Assembly (NCBI GenBank): GCA_036961445.1
Contig: JBALVO010000061.1
Coordinates: 1 to 20,493 of the forward strand
DNA length: 20,493 nt
Origin: JBALVO01 sp036961445
GTDB taxonomy: Bacteria; Pseudomonadota; Gammaproteobacteria; Pseudomonadales; Halieaceae
Reading direction: 5' to 3'
Part shown: one piece after another, positions 1 through 8,306 of the stretch
Layout of the letters: each line of letters opens with the position of its first letter
Numbering within the stretch: the first letter of the stretch is position 1
Made by a program: the position numbers and the translations under genes
Notes under the pieces: generated by a model
Told to the model about the DNA's origin: nothing
The model's database searches: none
The model's input: the letters and a program-made list of their open reading frames with translations, nothing else

Positions 1-149
1 TGGATGTCCAGGGCGTTGTAACAGGCGTTGGTCACACCATCGGCGAACCAACGATAAAACGGCGGATTGGAGTCATCGAGCACAGAAGTTGGCGCCTGAT
101 ACCAATAAACGTCTTCGGCCGCGCGCTGCCACAACTGCGTGTTATTCAT
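1..149 (-). CDS. prpE: Propionyl-CoA synthetase, N-terminal fragment (runs off left edge)
   Basis: Only the first 49 residues are inside the window. They contain LDDSNPPFYRWFADG followed by TNACYNALDI, the N-terminal acyl-CoA synthetase (ACAS_N) signature in the form seen in PrpE, the propionate:CoA ligase that makes propionyl-CoA with ATP via an acyl-AMP. The start ATG at 147-149 is preceded by AGGAG with 8 bases between, which fixes the start. The gene is read toward the window edge, same strand as the alcohol dehydrogenase at 327-2477, with a 177-base gap. The adenylation domain is not visible, so an acetyl-CoA synthetase-like ligase of other specificity cannot be excluded. In context it could activate short acids from odd-chain substrates; that is inference. 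Confidence 0.75.
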   Translation of the reverse strand, partial: MNNTQLWQRAAEDVYWYQAPTSVLDDSNPPFYRWFADGVTNACYNALDI

Positions 150-326
150 TATCAGGACTCCTGTTCATAATTATCCAGCAAAGCTAACGTCTGCAGACGA
201 CCCTGACCATTAGACCAAGGTGCAATAGCAGCCATTTTTGGCGCAACAACGCCAACGCAAGGACAAGGCGGCTGTCATTGTATTTCCAATTATCGTTCCC
301 GGTCGGTGTAGCGGCAAAATACCCTG

Positions 327-2477
327 TTAACCCGGGGGAACCACAGGATCGGGATGTTGTAGTTGGTAGATGCGGTTGGCTTCAGACAATACGTGCTGGC
401 GAATGGCCTCGGCATCATCTGCAGTAACAAACTCGGCGAAACTCACCATGCCCCGAGTTTCCAGAACACCGCCACGCACTATATCCTGCCATATCTCATG
501 CACCTGGGCAGAGGACCAGCGCAAATCGGGCGTCAAACCTCCGGTGCGCATGGCATCGCCATGACAGTAAGAACAGTGCCGCTGAAACGCGACCTGCCCC
601 TGGTGCACTACCGCTTCATCGGCAGTCACCGGCGCGGGTCGCGGCATTTCGCGGTTATCTTCCGGCACCGGCGGCAGCTTGTGCGTACCACCCAACTTAT
701 AGACCAACACCCTGGAGAAATTACGCATCTTCCAGCCATGCGCAATAGTGCCGCCTTCCGCCGCCAGGCCGCCACCAAACCCCACGGCGATCGCAATATA
801 CTGTTCGCCATCCAGGGCATAGGTAATCGGCGGCGCCCAGGCGCCGGTCTGGGTATCCCTGGACCACAGGTCCTTGCCTGAAGCCGCATCCGTGGCGACG
901 ACTTGGCCACCATCGCCCCCGTGAAATACCAACCCACCTGCTGTACTCAGAGTGCCACCGATATTGGGCCTACCCAGTTTCTGTGACCAGCGCGCCGCGC
1001 CCTTAATCGGATCCCAGCCAATCAAAGCGCCCTTAAATTCACTGGCCAGTATCTCTTCCAGGTTGGGTACAGGCGGCGGCACATTAGCCATGCGATCAAA
1101 ACCGACATTCCAGTAGCCCTGCCCTGGCAACCGGTCCTTGTCCTCGGTGGGCTGCAGGAACGTGGCCGGAAACACTATGGTAGGGATATAGACCAGGCCT
1201 GTGGCCGGGTTGTAGGACATCGGTGGCCAATTGTGCCCTCCGGCATTACTGGGCAGAGAAACATTTTTGCCATCGAACAAACGCGCGTTGGGGGTCTCCA
1301 CCGGACGGCCGCTCGCTTTGTCGACATGCGTAGCCCAGTTGATAGTGGTATAGGGTTCGGCGGAAATCAGCTCTCCGCTTATCCGGTCAATGACGTAGAA
1401 AAAGCCATTTTTAGGCGCTTGCATCAGCACTTTGCGTGGTTTGCCGTCGATCACCAGATCCGCCAGCATAATGTGCTGAGTGGCAGTGAAATCCCAGGTC
1501 TCGCCCGGTGTGGTCTGGTAGTGCCAAACGTACTCCCCCGTGTCGGGCCTGATTGCGACAATGGATGCCAGAAACAGGTTGTCGCCGCCCTCGGGGCTGC
1601 GCATGGTCTGGTTCCAGGGAGAGCCATTACCAACCCCTACGTAAAACAGGTCCAGCTCCGGGTCATACACCATGGAATCCCAAACGGTGCCGCCACCGCC
1701 CCACTTCCACCACTCGCCGGTCCAGGTCGTTGCGGCCATGGCCATGGCTTCACTTTCGAAGCCATCAGCCGGATTACCCGGGACAGTGTAAAAGCGCCAG
1801 GCCATCTCGCCGCTGTCGATGTCGTAAGCGGAGATATAGCCCCGCACACCCAGCTCAGCGCCACCGTTACCGATAATCACCTTGTTTTTCGCTATTCTGG
1901 GTGCACCAGTAATGGTGTAGGACTGGTTGCGGTCGGTGGTCTGCACATCCCATGCCACGCTACCATCTTGCGCGTTCAAGGCGACCAGTCGCCCGTCGTA
2001 GGTCGCCACGATCACCTTGCCATTGGCATAGGCAACACCGCGATTAACCGCATCGCAACAACCCTTGGCCAGAAAAGCTCGATCAACCTGTGGATCGTAA
2101 AACCACTTGAGCACACCTGTCCTGGCATCCAGCGCATAAACCATGGACCAACTACCGGTGACATACAAAATACCGTCGACCATCAGCGGCGTGGCCTCGA
2201 TACCCCGGCGAGTATACATATCGAAAGACCAGGTCAGCTCCAGACGATCGACTGTGCCGGCGTTGATTTGCTGCAGTGTGGAGTGACGTTGCTCGTTGAT
2301 ATCATGCCCATGCAGGGACCAGTCAGTATCAGCAACGGCCTCTGGCGGCGGCAATTCAACCTCGGTAGGTGCTGCAGCGACAACAACTGCCGGCGCCTCA
2401 GGTTGACCCTCACTACAGCCGGCCAGCACCAGCAGTAAAAACGCGCCGAGTGTCAGCGAATATAAACCCGTTTTCAT
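327..2477 (-). CDS. Quinohaemoprotein (PQQ plus haem c) alcohol dehydrogenase, lipoprotein
   Basis: This 716-residue protein fits type II PQQ alcohol dehydrogenases, which oxidise primary alcohols to aldehydes in the periplasm. Residues 1-21 are a lipoprotein signal ending LVLAGC (Cys21), with Ser at +2, suggesting outer-membrane anchoring; many family members are soluble, so this is a variation. The eight-bladed propeller (about 50-600) carries the vicinal Cys140-Cys141 pair in KGCCDAVNRG, characteristic of PQQ dehydrogenases, GVGNGSPW at about 281-288, and TPGETWDF with Asp329 as the likely catalytic base. A C-terminal cytochrome c domain has CSYCH at 635-639 and a probable axial Met677 in RGMVSF. 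The ATG at 2477 follows a GGAG motif. It lies 79 bases after the aldehyde dehydrogenase, which would consume its product. PQQ biosynthesis genes are not in the window. Substrate preference for medium or long 1-alkanols is inferred from the nearby CYP153. Confidence 0.93.
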   Translation of the reverse strand: MKTGLYSLTLGAFLLLVLAGCSEGQPEAPAVVVAAAPTEVELPPPEAVADTDWSLHGHDINEQRHSTLQQINAGTVDRLELTWSFDMYTRRGIEATPLMVDGILYVTGSWSMVYALDARTGVLKWFYDPQVDRAFLAKGCCDAVNRGVAYANGKVIVATYDGRLVALNAQDGSVAWDVQTTDRNQSYTITGAPRIAKNKVIIGNGGAELGVRGYISAYDIDSGEMAWRFYTVPGNPADGFESEAMAMAATTWTGEWWKWGGGGTVWDSMVYDPELDLFYVGVGNGSPWNQTMRSPEGGDNLFLASIVAIRPDTGEYVWHYQTTPGETWDFTATQHIMLADLVIDGKPRKVLMQAPKNGFFYVIDRISGELISAEPYTTINWATHVDKASGRPVETPNARLFDGKNVSLPSNAGGHNWPPMSYNPATGLVYIPTIVFPATFLQPTEDKDRLPGQGYWNVGFDRMANVPPPVPNLEEILASEFKGALIGWDPIKGAARWSQKLGRPNIGGTLSTAGGLVFHGGDGGQVVATDAASGKDLWSRDTQTGAWAPPITYALDGEQYIAIAVGFGGGLAAEGGTIAHGWKMRNFSRVLVYKLGGTHKLPPVPEDNREMPRPAPVTADEAVVHQGQVAFQRHCSYCHGDAMRTGGLTPDLRWSSAQVHEIWQDIVRGGVLETRGMVSFAEFVTADDAEAIRQHVLSEANRIYQLQHPDPVVPPG

Positions 2478-2504
2478 ATGTTTAGCTCCGGGAGGGTGTT
2501 ACTC

Positions 2505-2546
2505 AAAAAAAACGTGCCGCCGGTGGGCGCGCGGTAGCGCTCACCG
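2505..2546 (-). terminator. Possible terminator or attenuator between ALDH and PQQ-ADH
   Basis: A hairpin with 10-base arms and one mismatch (2521-2530 with 2537-2546, 6-base loop) lies just after the aldehyde dehydrogenase stop. On the minus strand it is followed, after an 8-base spacer, by eight Ts (2512-2505). The spacer is long for a classical intrinsic terminator, so partial attenuation before the alcohol dehydrogenase is as likely as full termination. Confidence 0.35.
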
Positions 2547-2556
2547 ACGCATCAAC

Positions 2557-3999
2557 TCAGCTCTTCATCTTCATCAGCAAATTGTAAATGCGCGTGGCGA
2601 ACGTGCCATACGGCGGGCGCAGGAACTGCAGTGCAGAAAATCCTGCCTGGTAATAAACCGGGCGTAGCTTGGAAAACGTAACAAAACCTTCATAGCCATG
2701 ATAATGACCCATACCACTGGGACCAACGCCACCAAAGGGTATAGCGTGTTGTGCAACATGAAATAACGCATCATTGACTGTTACACCGCCAGACATGATT
2801 CGATCAATATACATATTGCAGAGCTTGCTATCGTTGGTGAAGGGATAAAGCGCCAGGGGTCGGTCATGGGCATTGACATAGTTCACGACCTCTTCGGGCT
2901 CCTGGTAGGTCAGGACCATTAGCAGGGGGCCGAAAGTTTCGCGATTACGGATGGTCATCTCTGCCGTGGTATCAAGGATCAGGTGCATGGGAAACTTTCG
3001 CGTCTCATAGTTGATCTGCTGATCGCCACACAAGTTGATGACCGTAGCGCCTTTTTCGCGAGCATCCTCCACCGTATCTGCCAGTCGTTTAACTGAACGA
3101 TCATCAATCACCGCGGTGTAATCGATACTGTTAATATCCGGGCAATGTTTGGCGGCATAGGCTTTGGCTGCGTCAATAAGAGCTTCACGCTGCGACTCAT
3201 GCACAAATACATAATCAACATTGGTGCAAATTTGTCCCGCATTAAACTGCTTGACGAACATAATCCGGCCCACTGCTTTTTCCAACGGAAAATTCGGATC
3301 TATCACAGCGGGTGCTTTACCACCGAGCTCCAACACCACAGGTGTCAAATTTTTTGCCGCAGCAGCCATTACCGAGCGACCGGTCTGGCCAGAGCCGGTA
3401 AAAACCATAAGATCAAATGGGATCTGGGAAAATTCAACGCCGACACCGCCGGTTTCTTCAAAGAATTCCAACTTGCCCTCGGGCAGGTAGCGCCCCGATA
3501 TCGACTGCAGTAAACGCGTCAGGGCGATGGAGTTTTCCGACATTTTGACCATGGCGCGATTGCCGGCAGCAAACGCCGACGCCAGCGGCATAAAGCTCAG
3601 GTTGATGGGGAAGTTCCAGGGCACGATAATGCCAACCACACCCAGTGGCTGGGGGATGACACGATTCTTGCCGCCAGCAAACATACTCATATCAACGTGC
3701 CGCTTCTGCACCTTCATCCATTTCTTTAAATGCTTGATAACATCGTTGATGCCGTCAGTCACCGAAATGATCTCTGCAAACTGGCTTTCCTGACGCGAGC
3801 GATTACCGTAATCTTCACTGATCGCGGCAATAATCTCCTCTCGGTTTTCGTTGATCATACGTTTGAGGTTGGTGAGATCTTCCTTGCGCTGCTGATAATC
3901 TGGTATTGGGTCGGCCAGATAATAAGCCCGTTGTTTCTCAAATTGGGTCGTCAGCATGGTAGCGGTTTCGCTCTGCAGATTTTCCTGTATCGCGGTCAT
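2557..3999 (-). CDS. Aldehyde dehydrogenase, coniferyl-aldehyde-dehydrogenase-like (class 3 type)
   Basis: This 480-residue NAD(P)-dependent aldehyde dehydrogenase oxidises an aldehyde to the carboxylic acid. Landmarks are PWNFP at 127-131 (Asn129 of the oxyanion site), the cofactor-loop GSGQTG at 202-207, LELGGK with general base Glu224, and the nucleophile Cys258 in NAGQICTNVDYV, the form typical of coniferyl aldehyde and class 3 long-chain ALDHs. The C-terminus has the conserved PFGGVGPSGMGHYHGYEGF block. Length is normal for class 3. The ATG at 3999 follows a GGAGG ribosome site at good spacing. No export signal is seen, so it is cytoplasmic, whereas the neighbouring alcohol dehydrogenase is periplasmic; the aldehyde would have to cross the membrane. 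In this locus a fatty aldehyde is a more likely substrate than a lignin aldehyde, but that is inference. Confidence 0.93.
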   Translation of the reverse strand: MTAIQENLQSETATMLTTQFEKQRAYYLADPIPDYQQRKEDLTNLKRMINENREEIIAAISEDYGNRSRQESQFAEIISVTDGINDVIKHLKKWMKVQKRHVDMSMFAGGKNRVIPQPLGVVGIIVPWNFPINLSFMPLASAFAAGNRAMVKMSENSIALTRLLQSISGRYLPEGKLEFFEETGGVGVEFSQIPFDLMVFTGSGQTGRSVMAAAAKNLTPVVLELGGKAPAVIDPNFPLEKAVGRIMFVKQFNAGQICTNVDYVFVHESQREALIDAAKAYAAKHCPDINSIDYTAVIDDRSVKRLADTVEDAREKGATVINLCGDQQINYETRKFPMHLILDTTAEMTIRNRETFGPLLMVLTYQEPEEVVNYVNAHDRPLALYPFTNDSKLCNMYIDRIMSGGVTVNDALFHVAQHAIPFGGVGPSGMGHYHGYEGFVTFSKLRPVYYQAGFSALQFLRPPYGTFATRIYNLLMKMKS

Positions 4000-4057
4000 A
4001 ATATTCCCTCCACTGTCGGATAAGTTCTATCTATTAAATAAAGCACATAATCGGCGA

Positions 4058-4112
4058 TTTTACCGACAATAAACCTGGGTGTTTGGCTATTTTACGAAAA
4101 TTATCGGTCAAA
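4058..4112. promoter_or_regulatory. Inverted repeat, possible operator upstream of ALDH
   Basis: TTTTACCGACAAT (4058-4070) and ATTATCGGTCAAA (4100-4112) form an inverted pair with 11 of 13 positions matching and 42 bases centre to centre, about four helical turns. They sit 60-115 bases upstream of the aldehyde dehydrogenase start, in the 156-base gap behind the hydratase-family gene. Such spacing suits a dimeric or looping regulator. No regulator gene is in this block. Confidence 0.35.
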
Positions 4113-4155
4113 TATGGCCGCAACCACCAATAACTCGATAATCGACATCAAAATC

Positions 4156-4971
4156 TCAAGCGTCAGACCACTGCGGACTGCGTTTTTCAAAAAAAGCGCT
4201 AATGCCCTCGGCCGCCTCTGCAGTGCTCATGGCATCCAGCATAGCCTGGTTGGCAAAGGTAAAAGCGTCCTCTAACGGCATATCTATTTGGCGATAAAAG
4301 GCCTCCTTACCGCTGCGAATACCCTGTGCCGACCTGGCGGCTATACGCGCTGCCAACTCTTGCGTAGCGGCGTGTAATTGCTCAGTCGGCACCGCGTGAT
4401 TGACCAGACCAAATCTCACCGCGTCTGCAGCGCTGAACAGATCCCCTGTCAGCGCCAGCTCCATTGCATGCTTGCGATGAATGTTACGCCCGATACCAAC
4501 CAACGGGGTGGTACAGAAACTACCGATATTGACCCCCGGCGTACAAAAGCTGGCCTCCTCACTGGCGATGGCCATATCGCAGGCAGATACCAGCTGGCAG
4601 CCGGCTGCTGTGGCGGTAGCCTGCACGCTGGCGACTATCGCTTTGGGCGAGTGCACAATAGCCAACATCATCGCCGAGCAATCGAGCAGAATTTGGCCAA
4701 TGCGCAGCACGCGGGATTCCTCGCTCTCACCTGCCTGCCTGGCCATCTCGCGCAAATCATGGCCCGCAGAAAATACCGGCCCAGAGCCGGTGATAACGAT
4801 GACCCGCACCTGCGGGTTGTCGTTGGCCGCAGCGAGCGCTTTATGCAGGGCAGCAATCATATGGCTGGACAGCGGGTTGCGCTGCCTGGGTCGATTAAGC
4901 GTTAGCCATAACGTGTGACCTTCGATGCTTTCAAGTACGTAAGGGGTTGTCGCGTTGAGCTGTTCAGTCAT
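4156..4971 (-). CDS. Enoyl-CoA hydratase/isomerase family protein, ECHDC3-like
   Basis: This is a crotonase-fold protein of 271 residues when started at the ATG at 4971 (MTEQLNATTP); the frame stays open upstream to 5046, but the extra residues do not look like crotonase sequence. The CoA-binding and oxyanion-hole segment FSAGHDLREMA is at about 67-77 and the second core segment AAGCQLVSACD at about 122-132. The positions of the two catalytic glutamates of classical enoyl-CoA hydratase appear to be Gln126 (GCQL in place of GCEL) and Gly146 (TPGVNIG in place of QPEILLG). This pattern and the wording around it match the ECHDC3-type subgroup rather than beta-oxidation hydratases, so ordinary hydration of enoyl-CoA is doubtful. 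It is divergent from the CYP153 gene with a 238-base gap, consistent with a role in the same fatty acyl pathway. Confidence 0.85.
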   Translation of the reverse strand: MTEQLNATTPYVLESIEGHTLWLTLNRPRQRNPLSSHMIAALHKALAAANDNPQVRVIVITGSGPVFSAGHDLREMARQAGESEESRVLRIGQILLDCSAMMLAIVHSPKAIVASVQATATAAGCQLVSACDMAIASEEASFCTPGVNIGSFCTTPLVGIGRNIHRKHAMELALTGDLFSAADAVRFGLVNHAVPTEQLHAATQELAARIAARSAQGIRSGKEAFYRQIDMPLEDAFTFANQAMLDAMSTAEAAEGISAFFEKRSPQWSDA

Positions 4972-5146
4972 GGCCAGGTCTCTATTAGTGTCCGAAGATT
5001 GCAACGGGCGGAAGATTCGGCGATCACGCGGCAGTTTTGCCCGCATTGCACGCTGGTGTTGGTGTCGACGCCGTTCCGATCATAGCATCCACACAGTCTG
5101 TACTGAATATAGAAAAAGATTGATAGTCGGAGAATAACACTGCCGC

Positions 5147-5176
5147 TTGGCGAGAACCGCTTCGATGGCTTAGACT
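5147..5176 (+). promoter_or_regulatory. Possible sigma70-type promoter for CYP153
   Basis: TTGGCG (5147-5152) and TAGACT (5171-5176) are separated by 18 bases and end 33 bases before the CYP153 ATG. Both boxes match the consensus only partly, and no operator was recognised around them. The ribosome site of the gene (a CGAG about 9 bases upstream) is also weak. Confidence 0.3.
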
Positions 5177-5209
5177 GAGTATGAAAATTATAAATCACGA
5201 GTCGCTACT

Positions 5210-6469
5210 ATGAACACAATTGCGCCGGCCTATGCAGAAGATGTTGCCGAACAAGACCCATACCAGGTACCCCTGGAGAGCTTTGACGTAGCAAACCCCT
5301 TCCTGTTTTCCCACGACAAGCACCTGGACTGGTTCAAACGCCTGCGGGATGAAGCACCGGTACATTATTGTGCCGACAGTTTCACCGGGCCCTACTGGTC
5401 GGTTACCCGTTATGCCGACATCATGCAGGTCGACACCTCACACGACATCTATTCATCTGAGCCGTCGATAACAATCCGCGACCCCCTGGAAGATTTTCAT
5501 CTCCCAATGTTTATTGCCATGGACCGCCCTAAACATGATGAGCAGCGCAAAGTCGTTAGCCCGGTTACCGGCGCTGAAAACCTCAGGCACTTTGAGGGAC
5601 TTATCCGCGAGCGCACTATCGATGTACTGGACCACCTACCCGTGGGCGAAGTCTTTAACTGGGTCGATGAGGTCTCCATTGAACTCACCACCAGAATGCT
5701 GGCCACGCTGTTTGATTTCCCCTTTGAAGACCGCAGCAAACTAACCTATTGGTCAGATGTATCGACCGCCATACCCGGCATGGGACTGATCGATAGTGAC
5801 GAACACCGCAAGCAGGAGATGCTCGGGTGCCTGGAGTATTTTACCGACTTGTGGAACCAGCGCGTAAACGCCCCTCCCGCCAATGACCTGATCTCCATGT
5901 TGGCACACGGCGAAGCGACCAAAAACATGGGCCCCCTGGAGTACCTGGGCAACCTGGTATTGCTCATCGTCGGTGGCAACGACACGACGCGCAGCACCAT
6001 GTCAGCCAGTGTATTGGCGCTGCACAACAACCCCGAGCAATTTGACAAGCTGGTGGCCAACCAGGCACTCATCCCCGCCATGGTGGCGGAGACCATTCGC
6101 TGGCAGACACCCCTGGCACATATGAGAAGAACCGCAAAGGTCGATACACAGTTAGGCGAGCAAACGATCAAGGCGGGAGAAAAGGTCATTATGTGGTATG
6201 TATCGGGCAATCGGGACGAACGCGCCTTTAACAACCCGAATGACTACGACATTGAACGCCCGGATGTGCGCAAGCATTTATCTTTCGGCTTTGGTATCCA
6301 TCGTTGCATGGGCAATCGCCTGGCAGAACTTCAGCTGCACATTTTGTGGGAAGAGATTCTGCGCCGCTTTGAACGTATCGAAGTCGTCGGAGACGTCGAA
6401 CGCGTGGTGTCAAATTTCGTCAAGGGTTATACCTCAGTACCGGTAATCCTGCATCCGCGAGCCCGGTGA
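5210..6469 (+). CDS. cyp153: Cytochrome P450 CYP153, alkane omega-hydroxylase
   Basis: The 419-residue P450 is a full-length match in wording to CYP153A enzymes, soluble bacterial P450s that hydroxylate the terminal carbon of medium-chain alkanes using ferredoxin and a ferredoxin reductase. Typical stretches are GPYWSVTRYADIM (60-72), LPMFIAMDRPKHD (98-110), the I-helix oxygen-activation motif GGNDTTR (255-261), ETIR of the K-helix ExxR (294-297), WQTPLAHMRR (298-307) and the haem loop FGFGIHRCMGNR with ligand Cys366. The ATG at 5210 gives an N-terminus of normal length. It is divergent from the hydratase-family gene and the alcohol/aldehyde dehydrogenases, which could carry its product further. 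The redox partners are absent within the window. A decayed copy of its 3' end lies at 10816-10980. Confidence 0.95.
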   Translation: MNTIAPAYAEDVAEQDPYQVPLESFDVANPFLFSHDKHLDWFKRLRDEAPVHYCADSFTGPYWSVTRYADIMQVDTSHDIYSSEPSITIRDPLEDFHLPMFIAMDRPKHDEQRKVVSPVTGAENLRHFEGLIRERTIDVLDHLPVGEVFNWVDEVSIELTTRMLATLFDFPFEDRSKLTYWSDVSTAIPGMGLIDSDEHRKQEMLGCLEYFTDLWNQRVNAPPANDLISMLAHGEATKNMGPLEYLGNLVLLIVGGNDTTRSTMSASVLALHNNPEQFDKLVANQALIPAMVAETIRWQTPLAHMRRTAKVDTQLGEQTIKAGEKVIMWYVSGNRDERAFNNPNDYDIERPDVRKHLSFGFGIHRCMGNRLAELQLHILWEEILRRFERIEVVGDVERVVSNFVKGYTSVPVILHPRAR

Positions 6470-6625
6470 TCTGCGAACTGCACAGCCTGATGTGCAATGC
6501 TGGACGATTATCCAGTAGCAAAATCTGTTATCCGGGTTTTCACACAGTCTGACCTCAAAGCGGCCCCTTTTGGAGAGCCCATTTCTGCATTCAAGCAGTC
6601 CGCAATGCTTGCTATCAGTAATGCT

Positions 6626-7519
6626 CTATTGGGTGGCAAACACCCGCATCCAGTGGACGTTCACCACATCGGCCAGCAGGCTCTGCTGTGCTGCACTCAG
6701 CTTTTCACGGTTTGTCACCAGCAGCCCTTTGACGCAGATGGAATTCACCAGGGTGGGGTCGGCACCCTCGGGGCCGGGAATGGCCAGGTTCATGGCACGG
6801 TAAACCTCCTGACCGTCCTTTGACTTGCCGGTAAGGCGCGGGTCGCTGATCTCCAGAATCCGGTAACGCTCTTTATCAACCAGTGCCAGGTCCAGCTCCG
6901 GGGAATGTTCCCGGGGGCGGTGCACGACCATCACGGCATCGACAGGGGCTTGCGCGGAGCCAAGCTGCTCCATTGGCCCAAGCGTGTCCCGATAGTTCAC
7001 CTGTACCTTTTCGAACTCGGGTACGAGTCTAGTCATATAATTGAATGTGACGGCCACGCCGCTGGTATGGCTGGCGATGGCCAGTCGCGGTTTACCCGTC
7101 TTCTGCAGGTCGGCGTCCGAACGCAGTTTACTGCTTGCCGCGGTGATGATAAATACGCATTCCTGGCCGATATTTTCGAGCACGTCGAGCTGAGGCCTGG
7201 CGCCGGGTTTGTCATACAGGAAGTATTGCAGCGCGTCGGCCTGGGCAAAAGCCATGTTCACCGGGCTGGCCGGGTCTGTTAGCGCCTCCAGGTTGTCCAG
7301 GGAGCCGTTACTGGGCCGATTTTCTGCGCCGGAGCCCATGTCATGCACCACTTTTTGCAGCCGTGCGGCCGCGCTCCAGTAGCCACCACCTTCCGCGCCG
7401 GAGCTGATCACCAGGCCGGACTGTGCCGGAGCGCTGCTTTCTTCTTCCGCCCCCCAGGAGAGAACTGGAAAAAGCCCGAGCAGGGCGGTGAGTAACAGAC
7501 TGATAAAGCGACAATTCAT
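6626..7519 (-). CDS. TAXI-family (TRAP-type) periplasmic solute-binding protein, orphan
   Basis: This 297-residue protein has a Sec signal peptide (about residues 1-23, cleavage near SWGA/EEE) and the start of a TAXI/NMT1-type binding fold: VISSGAEGGGYWSAAARLQ resembles the glycine-rich N-terminal strand of TRAP-transporter TAXI receptors, and NMAFAQADALQYF fits the usual segment that follows. Such proteins deliver organic acids or other small solutes to a fused TRAP permease. No permease gene is adjacent on either side, so it is an orphan or works with a distant transporter. It converges with CYP153 across 156 bases in which no convincing terminator was found. The ATG at 7519 has only a weak ribosome site. 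Family assignment is from sequence pattern alone; ligand unknown. Confidence 0.65.
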   Translation of the reverse strand: MNCRFISLLLTALLGLFPVLSWGAEEESSAPAQSGLVISSGAEGGGYWSAAARLQKVVHDMGSGAENRPSNGSLDNLEALTDPASPVNMAFAQADALQYFLYDKPGARPQLDVLENIGQECVFIITAASSKLRSDADLQKTGKPRLAIASHTSGVAVTFNYMTRLVPEFEKVQVNYRDTLGPMEQLGSAQAPVDAVMVVHRPREHSPELDLALVDKERYRILEISDPRLTGKSKDGQEVYRAMNLAIPGPEGADPTLVNSICVKGLLVTNREKLSAAQQSLLADVVNVHWMRVFATQ

Positions 7520-7841
7520 TGGGGATACTCTGTGACTTTTTGATTGTTTGCCTGCAGGATATCAGGGTACTGGGGTTTTTTCATTGTCCACGTGAGGTTG
7601 AACTTTTCGCGGCAACACCCTGACCCAGATCGGCGTCGTGTTCAGCTCGCAAGCGCCAGACTGGGACGCCTATGGCATTCCTATACTTTGGATAGAGAAT
7701 GGCAGGACCAACGTGGGCCGCTGGAAGCCAGTATTGCGTCGACCGGTGGAGATCGCACCTCAACGCCGCCATATTTTCAGGCATGCCCCGCCTCATGTGC
7801 AGACAACAGCGAAGTAACGGCCTCAACAAACTACGGCAGTA
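7520..7841. other. Intergenic stretch with a dispersed-repeat remnant
   Basis: No convincing gene is seen in these 322 bases. Short open frames exist on both strands but lack ribosome sites and family resemblance. The one recognisable element is the degenerate repeat at 7741-7782, also found at 9357-9395 and 10741-10781. Confidence 0.5.
7741..7782 (+). repeat. Dispersed degenerate repeat, copy A
   Basis: The core GGTGGAGATCGCACCTCA followed by an A+T-rich ATATTTTC block aligns with copy B at 10741-10781, sharing GAGATCGCACCTCA exactly, and more loosely with copy C at 9357-9395. It lies between genes and has no coding features of its own. Confidence 0.5.
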
Positions 7842-8051
7842 TCAATGGCCCCTGTCACGGACCTGGAGTCCCTGCCTCGCTTGCTGCACAAGTACCGCCG
7901 CCGTTCTGAGCAATTCGTCTAGCGCCTGGCCTGTAGGTTCCTTGCGGTTATGGGCTAGCCGTCCCTCCTGCTCCAATACCAGCAGCATATTAAGCTCTCG
8001 CTCATCCAGTTGAATAATGACACCTTCTGCGTTGTGATCGAGTAGTTCCAT
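7842..8051 (-). CDS. Small conserved-looking hypothetical protein (69 aa)
   Basis: Starting at the ATG at 8051 gives a 69-residue protein, MELLDHNAEG through LQVRDRGH. It has an N-terminal strand (GVIIQLDERE) followed by a helix (LNMLLVLEQEGRL), a turn with TGQALDE, and a second helix (LLRTAAVLVQQARQ). The layout resembles small uncharacterised proteins common in marine gammaproteobacteria, but I do not recognise a named family. An AGGAAGG motif lies about 12 bases upstream. The frame is open further upstream to 8234, but that part reads as non-coding sequence. No export signal or membrane segment. Function unknown. Confidence 0.55.
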   Translation of the reverse strand: MELLDHNAEGVIIQLDERELNMLLVLEQEGRLAHNRKEPTGQALDELLRTAAVLVQQARQGLQVRDRGH

Positions 8052-8306
8052 GTGTGGGCCCTGCCTTCCTGCCTGAGGATAAGAATAAGGATAGACCAAT
8101 TGCGGGAAGGTGAAGCCCAAGATAGTCAAATCTAGCCGTGTAGTCCCAACCCCCGCCTTTCGCAAAACGTCATCGGTTCTCAACTCGAGATGGTGAGCGA
8201 AAGCCGACATCCAGATTCCACAAGATTCAGCCATTCGCTAACCAATACCTCATTTTGGTACTGTCGCCGCATATCCTGGCGGCGGAACATGGCCTATTGT
8301 TGGCCT

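Noticed and set aside
1233..2438. 401-codon open frame on the plus strand, antisense to the alcohol dehydrogenase
   Set aside because: It is the mirror of a high-G+C coding gene, with no ribosome site, no recognisable domains and composition unlike a protein; the minus-strand gene has every family motif.
6500..6530. Hairpin CTGGA/TCCAG after CYP153 as a terminator
   Set aside because: The arms are only 5 bases and no T-run follows on either strand.
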